Shown: positions 1 to 7,189 of the stretch, piece by piece
Numbering within the stretch: position 1 is the stretch's first letter
Layout of the letters: each line of letters opens with the position of its first letter
NCBI GenBank assembly: GCA_934167495.1
Contig: CAKPKP010000005.1
Coordinates: 30,677-94,676 of the forward strand
DNA from: an uncultured Clostridia bacterium
Lineage (GTDB): Bacteria > Bacillota > Clostridia > TANB77 > CAG-508
Reading direction: 5' to 3'
DNA: 64,000 nt
Notes under the pieces: model-generated
What the model was told of the DNA's origin: nothing
The model's input: only the letters and a program-made list of their open reading frames with translations
Database searches by the model: none
Made by a program: the position numbers and the translations under genes

Positions 1-436
1 TTTCCTCACATATTGATTCACCTTTATCAAAGTATTCTTTTGATTTTCTGGCAAAAAGTTGCCCGAAAAGCCTTGTTCCAACCTCAGAGTGTTTACCAGA
101 GCCACAACCATCTGTTACAATCTTCATATTAAGAAGATTAAATGCAAAATCATGATTATTCATGTTTGCAAATTTATGGTCCGAGCCCATTTTACAAACT
201 CTGATAGTTGTCCTTTTAGGATGTTCCTTTGATGCAATTTCTTCAGATTCGACTGTTTCGAGTTCAGTTGCAGTTACACTCTCGGTTTCTACAACTACCT
301 GGGTAGTATTCTTTGTAGACTCACTTTCTACCACAGTAGTTTCACTACTTACATTGGTTGTTTCTGTTATTTCCGAGACTTTTTCATCCATAGGTGGATT
401 TTTGGCAGTCCGGAAATTTTCTAAAATTGATTTCAT
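1..436 (-). CDS. PP2C-like protein phosphatase, N-terminal part (runs off left edge)
   Basis: Only the first about 145 codons are in the window. The start at 436 follows a strong AGGAGGTAAT ribosome binding site. Residues 1-70 are a Ser/Thr/Glu/Val-rich, probably disordered region. From about residue 100 the protein reads KIVTDGCGSGKHSEVGTRL, which resembles the first metal-binding Asp-Gly motif of PPM/PP2C phosphatases in the divergent form often found beside vWA proteins. It lies downstream of the vWA gene in the same direction, 90 bases away, and the two probably form one operon. A vWA + PP2C pair, often with a protein kinase, is the core of TerY-P-type signalling triads; any kinase would lie outside the window. 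Codon use includes CGG for Arg (codon 10), unlike the host genes further right. Confidence 0.6.
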   Translation of the reverse strand, partial: MKSILENFRTAKNPPMDEKVSEITETTNVSSETTVVESESTKNTTQVVVETESVTATELETVESEEIASKEHPKRTTIRVCKMGSDHKFANMNNHDFAFNLLNMKIVTDGCGSGKHSEVGTRLFGQLFARKSKEYFDKGESICEE

Positions 437-525
437 ATACATTACCTCCTATAGAAAAAGAGGGATTGCACTGCAACCCCTCTCAGACTTTAGTTATTGT
501 TGTTAACTTGCAGATTGTCTACTTC

Positions 526-1227
526 TTATACGTCGAAGAATCCGCCGTCATCGTTTCCGCCTGCACCAGAACTTGCCTTCTTAGATGCTGAAATAGCACT
601 CTTGGAAACAAGATCGATTACTCTACGGAGTTCACTCTCATCATTGCTTACTTCCTTAACATTGTTCTTCTTAACACCGATAGAATCAGCAACTCCGAAA
701 GCTCCCTGTCCAAAAGCGATGAAAGCTACCGTGATTTCCTTAGAAATCAAATCCTGAATAGCCTGACGTGCATCGCTTGCACGATACTGTGAACCATAAT
801 CTTCTCCATCCGACAGAATAATCAAACATGCACGGGCATTTGTACCATTGTTTTTCAACTGATCCATATAGTCCAGCATACGCTGACGTCTGTCGATGAT
901 AGCATCATACAATCTTGTACAACCGCCTGCAGAATAATCAGTATTGAAATCCTCAGGGGCTACATAGCCACCGGTCTCAATTGTAGATTCGAAAACAGTT
1001 TTGCTTACAAGCATTTCATCGGACTGTTTGGAATTTGAGATTGCTTCCTTGTAGTGCTCAAGGCACTCGCACATTGCTCTCTCATACGGATCCATTGAGC
1101 CGCTGCCATCGATAAGAAAATCGACAAGCATAACGCTTGGGGATACGACGTCATCAACGTCCATGTTTGTTGCATAGGTTTCGTCCAAACCGTCGATTGT
1201 AATGTTGTCCAAATATTCTTCGCTCAT
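526..1227 (-). CDS. von Willebrand factor A domain protein (TerY-like)
   Basis: This is a 233-residue cytosolic protein with a full metal-ion-dependent adhesion site. The DGSGSM motif is at about residues 41-46, a Thr lies in GGCTRLYDAI and an Asp in LSDGED. There is no signal peptide or membrane segment. The tail is Gly/Asp-rich and ends in GGFFDV. The start follows GAGGAGGATTACACT. vWA proteins of this size work as metal-dependent protein-binding scaffolds, for example TerY in tellurite/stress gene clusters. It sits between the nicotinamidase-like gene (24 bases upstream) and a PP2C-like gene, so it is probably co-transcribed with both. Its partner is unknown; the context suggests phosphorylation-dependent control of NAD enzymes, which is inference. 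Confidence 0.8.
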   Translation of the reverse strand: MSEEYLDNITIDGLDETYATNMDVDDVVSPSVMLVDFLIDGSGSMDPYERAMCECLEHYKEAISNSKQSDEMLVSKTVFESTIETGGYVAPEDFNTDYSAGGCTRLYDAIIDRRQRMLDYMDQLKNNGTNARACLIILSDGEDYGSQYRASDARQAIQDLISKEITVAFIAFGQGAFGVADSIGVKKNNVKEVSNDESELRRVIDLVSKSAISASKKASSGAGGNDDGGFFDV

Positions 1228-1250
1228 AGTGTAATCCTCCTCATTATTGT

Positions 1251-2165
1251 TTAAAACTGAATATCTGTTGACTTGGCAAACTTGATGCCGTAGGAATTCT
1301 TAAAGTTGTCAAACGCTGCCACCGTATCTGCTTCAAAACCAGTAATTGGAGAAGTACAATCCTCCAAAATGGTAATCTTCTGAGTAACCTCAGGACGGTT
1401 AGCAAAGTGTTCTGCGATCTGTTTAACTGATTCCATAAGGCAATGGCTTGCCGCTTCACCTACAACGTAGATCTCATCATACTTCTCGATAGCCGTGAGA
1501 ACAGGCGTATTCAAGAAGTTTTTCTTGCTGTATTCCGGCTTAATGATACCATACATTTCACTGTACGGATCTTCACCCTTAGGTATCATGTGGTCAACAC
1601 ACTTACGAGCTACAGAATGGAAATAAACCATCTTTGCGAATTCGTTTTCGAGTGAGTTGCCCTCTGTACCTTTGATGCAGTGATAAGGCCAGATACAAAG
1701 CTGTTTCTTACCGGCTCCGACCTTTTCCAGTTCTTTCAGATACTGAATAGAATCTTTCGGGTTACCAATAACGGGACGCCAACGATTGTTCACAACATCA
1801 TCGTAGGTAATAACTGTATAAGGGTCCGGATGATCACCTGCAGAATTTACCCACCAACAAGGATGGAAAATCTGGTGCGCGATATGAGTATCCAGACTGC
1901 ACATAATACTTGAAATTCCCTCAATGTTGTTGTAAATGAAACGTGTCATACGTTCCACATCGCCGATAGATCCAGGAACTGCCAAAGCACCGCCTTCGAT
2001 GAAATCCTTCTGAACATCAATGCACAAAAGCAAACGCCGAGGAGAATCATCAATTGATGCCGTAAACCGTTCCTGTTCTGCCATAGCAAAGATGGCGTTC
2101 ATGTCTGTTGCAGAATGCTGACCAATCTTGGTAACATCTACAATCTGTTCGTAATTTGTCTTCAT
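1251..2165 (-). CDS. nicotinamidase/isochorismatase-family cysteine hydrolase
   Basis: At 304 residues this is longer than typical bacterial PncA (about 180-215). The family elements are visible: catalytic Asp in LLCIDVQKDF, metal-ligand pattern SLDTHIAHQIFHP, a WPYHCIKGTEG segment like the WPxHCxxGT of nicotinamidases, and the nucleophilic Cys in GEAASHCLMESV. The expected reaction is nicotinamide to nicotinic acid plus ammonia, feeding the deamidating NAD salvage route that ends at NadE, which is encoded on the other side of this island. The start follows AAGGAGGTATTCAC. An isochorismatase or other amide substrate cannot be excluded, but the neighbouring NAD genes favour nicotinamide. Confidence 0.75.
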   Translation of the reverse strand: MKTNYEQIVDVTKIGQHSATDMNAIFAMAEQERFTASIDDSPRRLLLCIDVQKDFIEGGALAVPGSIGDVERMTRFIYNNIEGISSIMCSLDTHIAHQIFHPCWWVNSAGDHPDPYTVITYDDVVNNRWRPVIGNPKDSIQYLKELEKVGAGKKQLCIWPYHCIKGTEGNSLENEFAKMVYFHSVARKCVDHMIPKGEDPYSEMYGIIKPEYSKKNFLNTPVLTAIEKYDEIYVVGEAASHCLMESVKQIAEHFANRPEVTQKITILEDCTSPITGFEADTVAAFDNFKNSYGIKFAKSTDIQF

Positions 2166-2241
2166 GTGAATACCTCCTTGAACTAAAGTTGATTAATAAA
2201 TTTTTGCTAGTCAGTTGACTGCTGTTTGCCTCAAATCTCAT
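2050..2241 (-). CDS. possible leader ORF overlapping the nicotinamidase start
   Basis: A 63-codon frame begins at an ATG placed eight bases after a full AAGGAGGT ribosome binding site and overlaps the first 116 bases of the nicotinamidase-like gene in another frame. The protein (starting MRFEANSSQL) resembles nothing I know. The ribosome binding site is as strong as that of the real gene, so translation here may couple to or compete with translation of the hydrolase. It may equally be a chance frame. Confidence 0.3.
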   Translation of the reverse strand: MRFEANSSQLTSKNLLINFSSRRYSHEDKLRTDCRCYQDWSAFCNRHERHLCYGRTGTVYGIN

Positions 2242-2299
2242 TGTGTACCTCCTTAAATGTAAATGAGACAACAGTTTTGAATGCAAAGCAATCATTTAT

Positions 2300-2341
2300 T
2301 GACATGTCAGTTATTATACCATAGATAACATAAAAAGTAAA
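2300..2341 (-). promoter_or_regulatory. promoter with palindromic operator for the nicotinamidase-vWA-PP2C unit
   Basis: On the minus strand a TTTACT -35 (2336-2341) and a perfect TATAAT -10 (2313-2318) are 17 bases apart. Just downstream, across the expected transcription start, lies the perfect palindrome TGACATGTCA (2300-2309). Its position suits a repressor operator; the regulator is unknown. Confidence 0.6.
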
Positions 2342-2400
2342 TAGTTATGTTAATTTTTACAATTTTCTTTGATATTTGCACTATTTGTTAAGTTTACATT

Positions 2401-2438
2401 TTAAATAAAGCTAGCCCACTTTAATAAAGTAGGCTAGC
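2401..2438 (-). terminator. terminator after the Nampt-like gene
   Basis: A 13-bp stem with one mismatch (GCTAGCCTACTTT and its complement, 2410-2438) has a three-base loop. On the minus strand it is followed by TTTATTTAA. It separates the PRPP/Nampt pair from the downstream nicotinamidase unit, which has its own promoter. Confidence 0.75.
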
Positions 2439-2470
2439 ACAAAATAAAATTATTTAGAAAATATTAACTC

Positions 2471-4030
2471 TTAGAACTTGCCGTTATAAACTCTCACGGA
2501 TTCACTTGCAACTCTTTCTCTGATTTGATCGAAAGTCTGAGTGCGAACGAAATTTCCGTTAACAAAAACATCTTCAAGCTGGTTTCCTTCAACATTTTTG
2601 ATAGTTTCAGGTGTGAGATTATCAATGAGCTTGTAATCTCCATCTTCAAAAACGACGGCAACCAAGCCTTTCTGAGACTTCTTGAATTTGTCCGAATCTG
2701 TCGCAGGGTCCTTATAAATTGCTCTAAATTCCCCATTAACAACTTCAGCTGTTCCCTTCAATGCAAAACCTAAGGTATCACGTGTCATATACTGGTATGT
2801 ATAAGAACCAATACCTAAGCCAACACTTACAGTAACGAATTCTTTTTCCATCAAGACTTTGCAAATTGCCTCTGCTCTTTCAGGAGTAATAGAATCTCCG
2901 TAAACAGAACCAATATGAGGATCAATGTCAATGAATCCTTTTTCGTTTTTCGTACCGCCAAATATCTCATACAGACGCTGAATCAAACCTTTATTGATTG
3001 TTTCAGCAAAGCCCTTTAAACGTTCATCCACATTTTCCTCAGTTGCATCTTTATCTCCGCAAATGATTTTAATGGGATCGCCGGAGTCAGGTCTGATATT
3101 GACCTTTCCATGACGTTTCATAATGGCCTCTTTAACCTCAGAATCTGTCAAAACATTGTCAACAAGATTCCACAGATTGTATGTATCGGATACGATTGTA
3201 ACAGTTCCACTCGGATACACATCTGTAACCAGTCTTAAAATAGCATTCTTTTCATCACGCCCATAAGACTCCATTACACTATGCTCTGTTGAAGGAGCAT
3301 AAGCGATAACATTCGGATTAGCATCGTAATACGCCATAAGGTAATTTCTCGCAGGAATCGTTGCAGAACCACCGAAACTTAACAAATGGCCGGGTGTAGA
3401 ACGATATGCAGCCTCAGGGCTACCCATGCCACGCATAGAAAAGTCTCCACCCTGATTGAAAACTCTTTTTTCCTGATTGCATCCAGTCAGTTTAGCATAA
3501 TGAGTAAGAATTCTCTTATACTTATCTGCTATAGTTGCATCCGTCATTGGCTGCCAAATAAGGCAAGATACCGGTGTTTCCAAGTAACCAGTAAACCAGA
3601 AAAACTCAGGTAGAGTATTCTCGATGGTAAACATAGGAACTCCGATAGGTACAAATGTACCTTCTTTTAGAGCTTTCACTTTAATAGGTAAATAACCTAA
3701 CTTGTGAAGTTTCTCAAAATGAGAATAGTCATAGTTCTTTACCATTTCAGGATTTGTAACTGAGAATGTACCGCTGAGGCTTTCTGTGATTTCCTCCATC
3801 ACAACGTCAAGAGGTCTTTCAAAAAAGCCTTTCTGCCACTTCCAGTAAAGTGTTGAGAGTGCACCCTGCAGACCAAAGAACACAGCATGGCTTACGCCTT
3901 CAATCCGAGATTTTCTTGGTGTCCATGTTTCATAAGTCCATTCCAGACCATTAGGATACTGATCCTTATGACAGAATTTGTATCCATCTGTCAGTAAAGC
4001 GGGGTTTTCAATCATTTCGTTAAACATCAT
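2471..4030 (-). CDS. nicotinamide phosphoribosyltransferase homologue (Nampt/NadV, possibly Namat-like)
   Basis: The protein has 519 residues, a usual size for the Nampt/NadV family. Visible family motifs are LLTDGYKFCHKDQYP at the N terminus, the GGDFSMRGMGSPEAA block, TEHSVMESYG around the catalytic His, NIRPDSGDP (the phosphate/ribose-binding RPDSG motif) and SVGLGIGSYTYQ. The classical reaction is nicotinamide + PRPP to NMN. In phage NARP1 systems a homologue (Namat) instead joins nicotinamide to ADP-ribose-pyrophosphate to make NAD+. Sequence alone does not let me choose. It begins 20 bases after the PRPP-synthetase-like gene, so the two are one operon. An in-frame CGG (SRIEG) is used as Arg. 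Confidence 0.88.
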   Translation of the reverse strand: MMFNEMIENPALLTDGYKFCHKDQYPNGLEWTYETWTPRKSRIEGVSHAVFFGLQGALSTLYWKWQKGFFERPLDVVMEEITESLSGTFSVTNPEMVKNYDYSHFEKLHKLGYLPIKVKALKEGTFVPIGVPMFTIENTLPEFFWFTGYLETPVSCLIWQPMTDATIADKYKRILTHYAKLTGCNQEKRVFNQGGDFSMRGMGSPEAAYRSTPGHLLSFGGSATIPARNYLMAYYDANPNVIAYAPSTEHSVMESYGRDEKNAILRLVTDVYPSGTVTIVSDTYNLWNLVDNVLTDSEVKEAIMKRHGKVNIRPDSGDPIKIICGDKDATEENVDERLKGFAETINKGLIQRLYEIFGGTKNEKGFIDIDPHIGSVYGDSITPERAEAICKVLMEKEFVTVSVGLGIGSYTYQYMTRDTLGFALKGTAEVVNGEFRAIYKDPATDSDKFKKSQKGLVAVVFEDGDYKLIDNLTPETIKNVEGNQLEDVFVNGNFVRTQTFDQIRERVASESVRVYNGKF

Positions 4031-4050
4031 AAAGCATTCCTCCTTTTTAA

Positions 4051-4869
4051 TTACCTGTTTACATAGCCAATTACATCAACATCCATATACTTGATATTAG
4101 GATGTTCTTTACACATAATGGATGTACTTGTGTAAACTTTACTGATAGTTGAATCTTCGGTGAGAAGTTTTCCATCGAAAATCGTTTCTTCGCAATGAGA
4201 AACAACCAAGTAAACTTCGCTTGCTCCCAAAGATTTCAGGATACTTCCTGCCCAAGCAAAAGTTCCTCCTTTAGAACAAAGGTCATCAATAATGATACAC
4301 TTTGAACCAGGATTAACTGTTCCTTCCTTGAGACGCATATTCTCGATATTGCCGGTTATAGGATTACGCTTTTTCTCCATAATGCAGATATTAGCATAAT
4401 CACTATCAGCATATCTTGCCGCAGCTCCTTTGTCAGGAAATACAACATGATCTTGCTCTGTAAAACCAATTTCCTTCTGAACTTCGGGTAACCAATCCTT
4501 TACAGGATAAATTGCAGTTGCTCTTTCCAGAAGTTCCATTGTTTTGCCAGAATGTGGCTCCATTACAACGATTTTTGCAAAATTAAGCCAATTGATGAAG
4601 TTGCAGACATATTGGAGAGTAAATAAATCTCCTTCAATCTTACGATCCATGCGACTGTATGGCATATACCATATAAAAAGTGTACAGGGAACGTTGAACT
4701 CATCAATTCGTTTCTTTACAAACATCAAAGTAATGAGATCCGCATCGGTTGTGAACTTGAATTCGAGAACATTTTCTCCATCTATGATGGATTTCTCAAA
4801 ATCTTTGACTTTGGTTTCGTTGTTAGGAAACCGCTCTGTAAGAAGTTTTGTACCATTGAGTATAAGCAT
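4051..4869 (-). CDS. ribose-phosphate pyrophosphokinase homologue (phage-type, possibly Adps-like)
   Basis: At 272 residues it is clearly shorter than housekeeping PRPP synthetase (about 310-320). It keeps the RFPNNET segment (the RFxDGE region of PRS), the YMPYSRMDRK ATP-loop equivalent, and a phosphoribosyl loop IIIDDLCSKGGTF in place of VVDDxxxTGGT. The expected product is PRPP, the co-substrate of the adjacent Nampt homologue. The alternative, known from phage NARP1, is pyrophosphorylation of ADP-ribose (Adps). The short divergent form next to a Nampt homologue is the arrangement of those phage pairs. It is first in its operon, behind its own promoter and an inverted repeat; the start follows TAGGAGGTATCAGCTT. 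Confidence 0.82.
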   Translation of the reverse strand: MLILNGTKLLTERFPNNETKVKDFEKSIIDGENVLEFKFTTDADLITLMFVKKRIDEFNVPCTLFIWYMPYSRMDRKIEGDLFTLQYVCNFINWLNFAKIVVMEPHSGKTMELLERATAIYPVKDWLPEVQKEIGFTEQDHVVFPDKGAAARYADSDYANICIMEKKRNPITGNIENMRLKEGTVNPGSKCIIIDDLCSKGGTFAWAGSILKSLGASEVYLVVSHCEETIFDGKLLTEDSTISKVYTSTSIMCKEHPNIKYMDVDVIGYVNR

Positions 4870-4903
4870 AAGCTGATACCTCCTAAAAATATTTTGTTTT
4901 AGT

Positions 4904-4947
4904 GTTTTGTAAGGAAATATTGTTTTCCATACTTAGTAACACAAAAC
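4904..4947 (-). promoter_or_regulatory. nested inverted repeat in the leader of the PRPP/Nampt operon
   Basis: Outer arms GTTTTGT (4904-4910) and ACAAAAC (4941-4947) enclose inner arms GGAAA (4913-4917) and TTTCC (4924-4928). It begins right after the -10 box, so it could be an operator over the start site or a hairpin in the 5' leader. I cannot assign a known NAD regulator to it. Confidence 0.4.
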
Positions 4948-4956
4948 TTATATAAA

Positions 4957-4985
4957 ATTATATCAAAATTTACATAAATTTGCAA
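4957..4985 (-). promoter_or_regulatory. sigma-A-type promoter for the PRPP/Nampt operon
   Basis: TTGCAA (4980-4985), a 17-base spacer and a perfect TATAAT (4957-4962), read on the minus strand. It lies about 90 bases upstream of the PRPP-synthetase-like start. Confidence 0.75.
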
Positions 4986-5031
4986 TAGGCTAATTTCCAC
5001 TCTAATTCAGTTATATTAAGCAGTTTAAAAA

Positions 5032-5060
5032 TTGACATAATATAAAAATGATGTTATAAT
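5032..5060 (+). promoter_or_regulatory. consensus sigma-A promoter for nadE
   Basis: TTGACA (5032-5037), 17 bases and TATAAT (5055-5060) match the vegetative consensus perfectly. It is about 110 bases upstream of nadE and diverges from the PRPP/Nampt promoter. Such strength suggests high constitutive or repressor-gated expression. Confidence 0.85.
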
Positions 5061-5168
5061 ATGGCACAAGTGTTTTTATATAGCTATCAGCAATTATAGA
5101 TAGCCTAAAAAACAAAGCCAAAAATATGTTGTTACTATTAAATCACAATTTTAAGGAGGTTTTTCATT

Positions 5169-7079
5169 ATGGTAAACTATGGTTTTGTAAAGTGTGCTAT
5201 TGCAACTTGTAATAGTGGACTTTCTAATCCGGTAAATGCAACACAAAAAATTAAGGATTTAGTAATCACGGCAGAATCTCGGGGTGTCCAGGTATTAGTA
5301 TTTCCTGAACTTTCGATGACCGGTTATACTTGTCAAGACCTTTTCGGATATTCGCAACTGTTGGAAACAACTATGGAATGCTTACAGGATCTTGTATCCT
5401 TTTCAGCTTCTTATAATGTTCTCTTTGTTGTCGGAGCTCCTATAGATGTCTTTGATACTTTGTATAATTGTGCAGTTGTTATTCAGGGTGGAAAGATTCA
5501 TGGAATCGTTCCAAAGCAGTACCTTCCTAACTACGGGGAGTTTTACGAAAAACGGTGGTTTACAACCTATACAGATTATTCCATTACATCTGTTAATATG
5601 TTTGGTGAAGAAGTACCTTTTGGTAACTTGATTTTTTCTTCATCTGTAGGTTACAGATTAGGAATAGAAATCTGCGAAGATCTTTGGTCTGTTATTCCGC
5701 CAAGTTCTTATCTGGCATTAGCCGGTGCAAATATTATCGCAAACTTATCTTCAAGTAACGAGTTGGTTGGCAAAGATGATTACCGTAGAGAGCTGATTAG
5801 AACTCAAAGCTCAAGAACCATTTCAGCATACCTCTATACTTCTACAGGTTTTTCCGAATCAACAAGTGATTTGGTATTCGGAGGTAGTGGTTATGCTTTT
5901 GAGAATGGTAAAGTACTAACACAACTTAAACGGTATCAGATGGAAGATCAGATGGAAATTTTTGATGTTGATATTGAATCTTTAACAAACGAAAGAATCG
6001 CTAATAAAACCTTTAGCGATAGTAAGAGAAATCTGAACTGTACTCATCGTGAGATTAAGATTTCACAATCAATAACATCGACATCTCTTTCTCGAAGTGT
6101 TAATGCACATCCATTTGTGCCTACTTTAGATAATGACTCTAGGAGTAGAGTCTGCAAAGAGATTATTTCTATCCAGTCAACAGGCTTAGCAAGAAGGTTA
6201 TCTGCAATCGACAACACAAAAGTAACTATCGGCATTTCTGGAGGATTAGATTCTACATTAGCATTACTTGTATGCTATGATGCTTTTAAAAAGCTGAATC
6301 TTGATTTTTCTGGAATAATTGGAATCACGATGCCTGGCTTTGGCACAACTGATCGCACATACAATAACGCACTTAGATTGTGTAAAGAACTTGGTATTAC
6401 TTTACATGAAATTCCTATAAGGGATGCGTGTATGCAACATTTCAAAGATATTGGGCACAATCCTTCTGTTCATGACATTACATATGAGAATGTTCAGGCA
6501 AGGGAACGAACCAAGATTCTTATGAATATGGCAAATAAACATAACGGCATTTTGGTTGGAACAGGTGATTTATCCGAATTGGTATTAGGTTGGTGTACCT
6601 ATAATGGTGATCACATGAGTATGTATGGAGTAAACTGCTCTATACCTAAAACTCTTGTTAAATATCTCATTGAATGGTATGCAATCGAAGCCGGCAAAGA
6701 AAAACCTGAACTTAAGGAAACTCTGTTGGATATTATAAATACTCCAATTAGTCCAGAGTTGCTTCCAACTGATGGTAAACAGGTTGTTCAGAAAACTGAA
6801 AGCACGGTAGGTCCTTATGAAGTCATAGACTTCTTTATCTACAATTTTTTGAGAAAGAGATTTTCTCGTAACAAGATTCTGTATCTTGCAGTTAACGCTT
6901 TTGAAGGGGTATATACAATGGAGGAACTTTCACGTTACTATGATGGATTTATTAAAAGGTTTTTCCATAATCAATTCAAGAGAAATTGTATCCCGGACGG
7001 TCCTAAAGTTGGAACAGTAAGTGTTTCGCCGAGAGGTGATTTGAGACTGCCCTCTGATGCAGATTCAAGCAATTGGTAA
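5169..7079 (+). CDS. nadE: glutamine-dependent NAD+ synthetase
   Basis: This 636-residue two-domain enzyme converts nicotinic acid adenine dinucleotide to NAD+ with ATP and glutamine. The N-terminal nitrilase-type glutaminase domain shows the Glu in FPELSMTGY, the Lys in IVPKQYLPNY and the Cys in GIEICEDLW. The C-terminal synthetase domain carries the PP-loop GISGGLDST near residue 355. Length fits the long NadE class. The start follows AAGGAGGTTTTTCATT. It completes the deamidated salvage route that the nicotinamidase-like gene would feed, although no nicotinate phosphoribosyltransferase or NadD is seen. It uses CGG for Arg at least three times (ESRG, EKRWF, LKRY), one of them in the conserved EKR motif, in contrast to the host genes. 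Confidence 0.95.
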   Translation: MVNYGFVKCAIATCNSGLSNPVNATQKIKDLVITAESRGVQVLVFPELSMTGYTCQDLFGYSQLLETTMECLQDLVSFSASYNVLFVVGAPIDVFDTLYNCAVVIQGGKIHGIVPKQYLPNYGEFYEKRWFTTYTDYSITSVNMFGEEVPFGNLIFSSSVGYRLGIEICEDLWSVIPPSSYLALAGANIIANLSSSNELVGKDDYRRELIRTQSSRTISAYLYTSTGFSESTSDLVFGGSGYAFENGKVLTQLKRYQMEDQMEIFDVDIESLTNERIANKTFSDSKRNLNCTHREIKISQSITSTSLSRSVNAHPFVPTLDNDSRSRVCKEIISIQSTGLARRLSAIDNTKVTIGISGGLDSTLALLVCYDAFKKLNLDFSGIIGITMPGFGTTDRTYNNALRLCKELGITLHEIPIRDACMQHFKDIGHNPSVHDITYENVQARERTKILMNMANKHNGILVGTGDLSELVLGWCTYNGDHMSMYGVNCSIPKTLVKYLIEWYAIEAGKEKPELKETLLDIINTPISPELLPTDGKQVVQKTESTVGPYEVIDFFIYNFLRKRFSRNKILYLAVNAFEGVYTMEELSRYYDGFIKRFFHNQFKRNCIPDGPKVGTVSVSPRGDLRLPSDADSSNW

Positions 7080-7117
7080 AATAATCATTATAGTGATAAC
7101 ATATTTTTTGGTTTGAG

Positions 7118-7151
7118 AGATGAGTGGGTGCATACCTACTCATCTTTTATT
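7118..7151 (+). terminator. terminator after nadE
   Basis: A 12-bp stem with one G-T pair (AGATGAGTGGGT with ACCTACTCATCT, 7118-7145) and a four-base loop is followed by TTTATT. It also marks the right end of the higher-GC island. Confidence 0.85.
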
Positions 7152-7189
7152 AAAACTACAATAAATATAAAAATCAAGCATTTTTTATA

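Noticed and set aside
2209..2220. AGTCAGTTGACT as a second operator
   Set aside because: It is an imperfect palindrome inside the leader frame, unlike TGACATGTCA in orientation, and far from the promoter.
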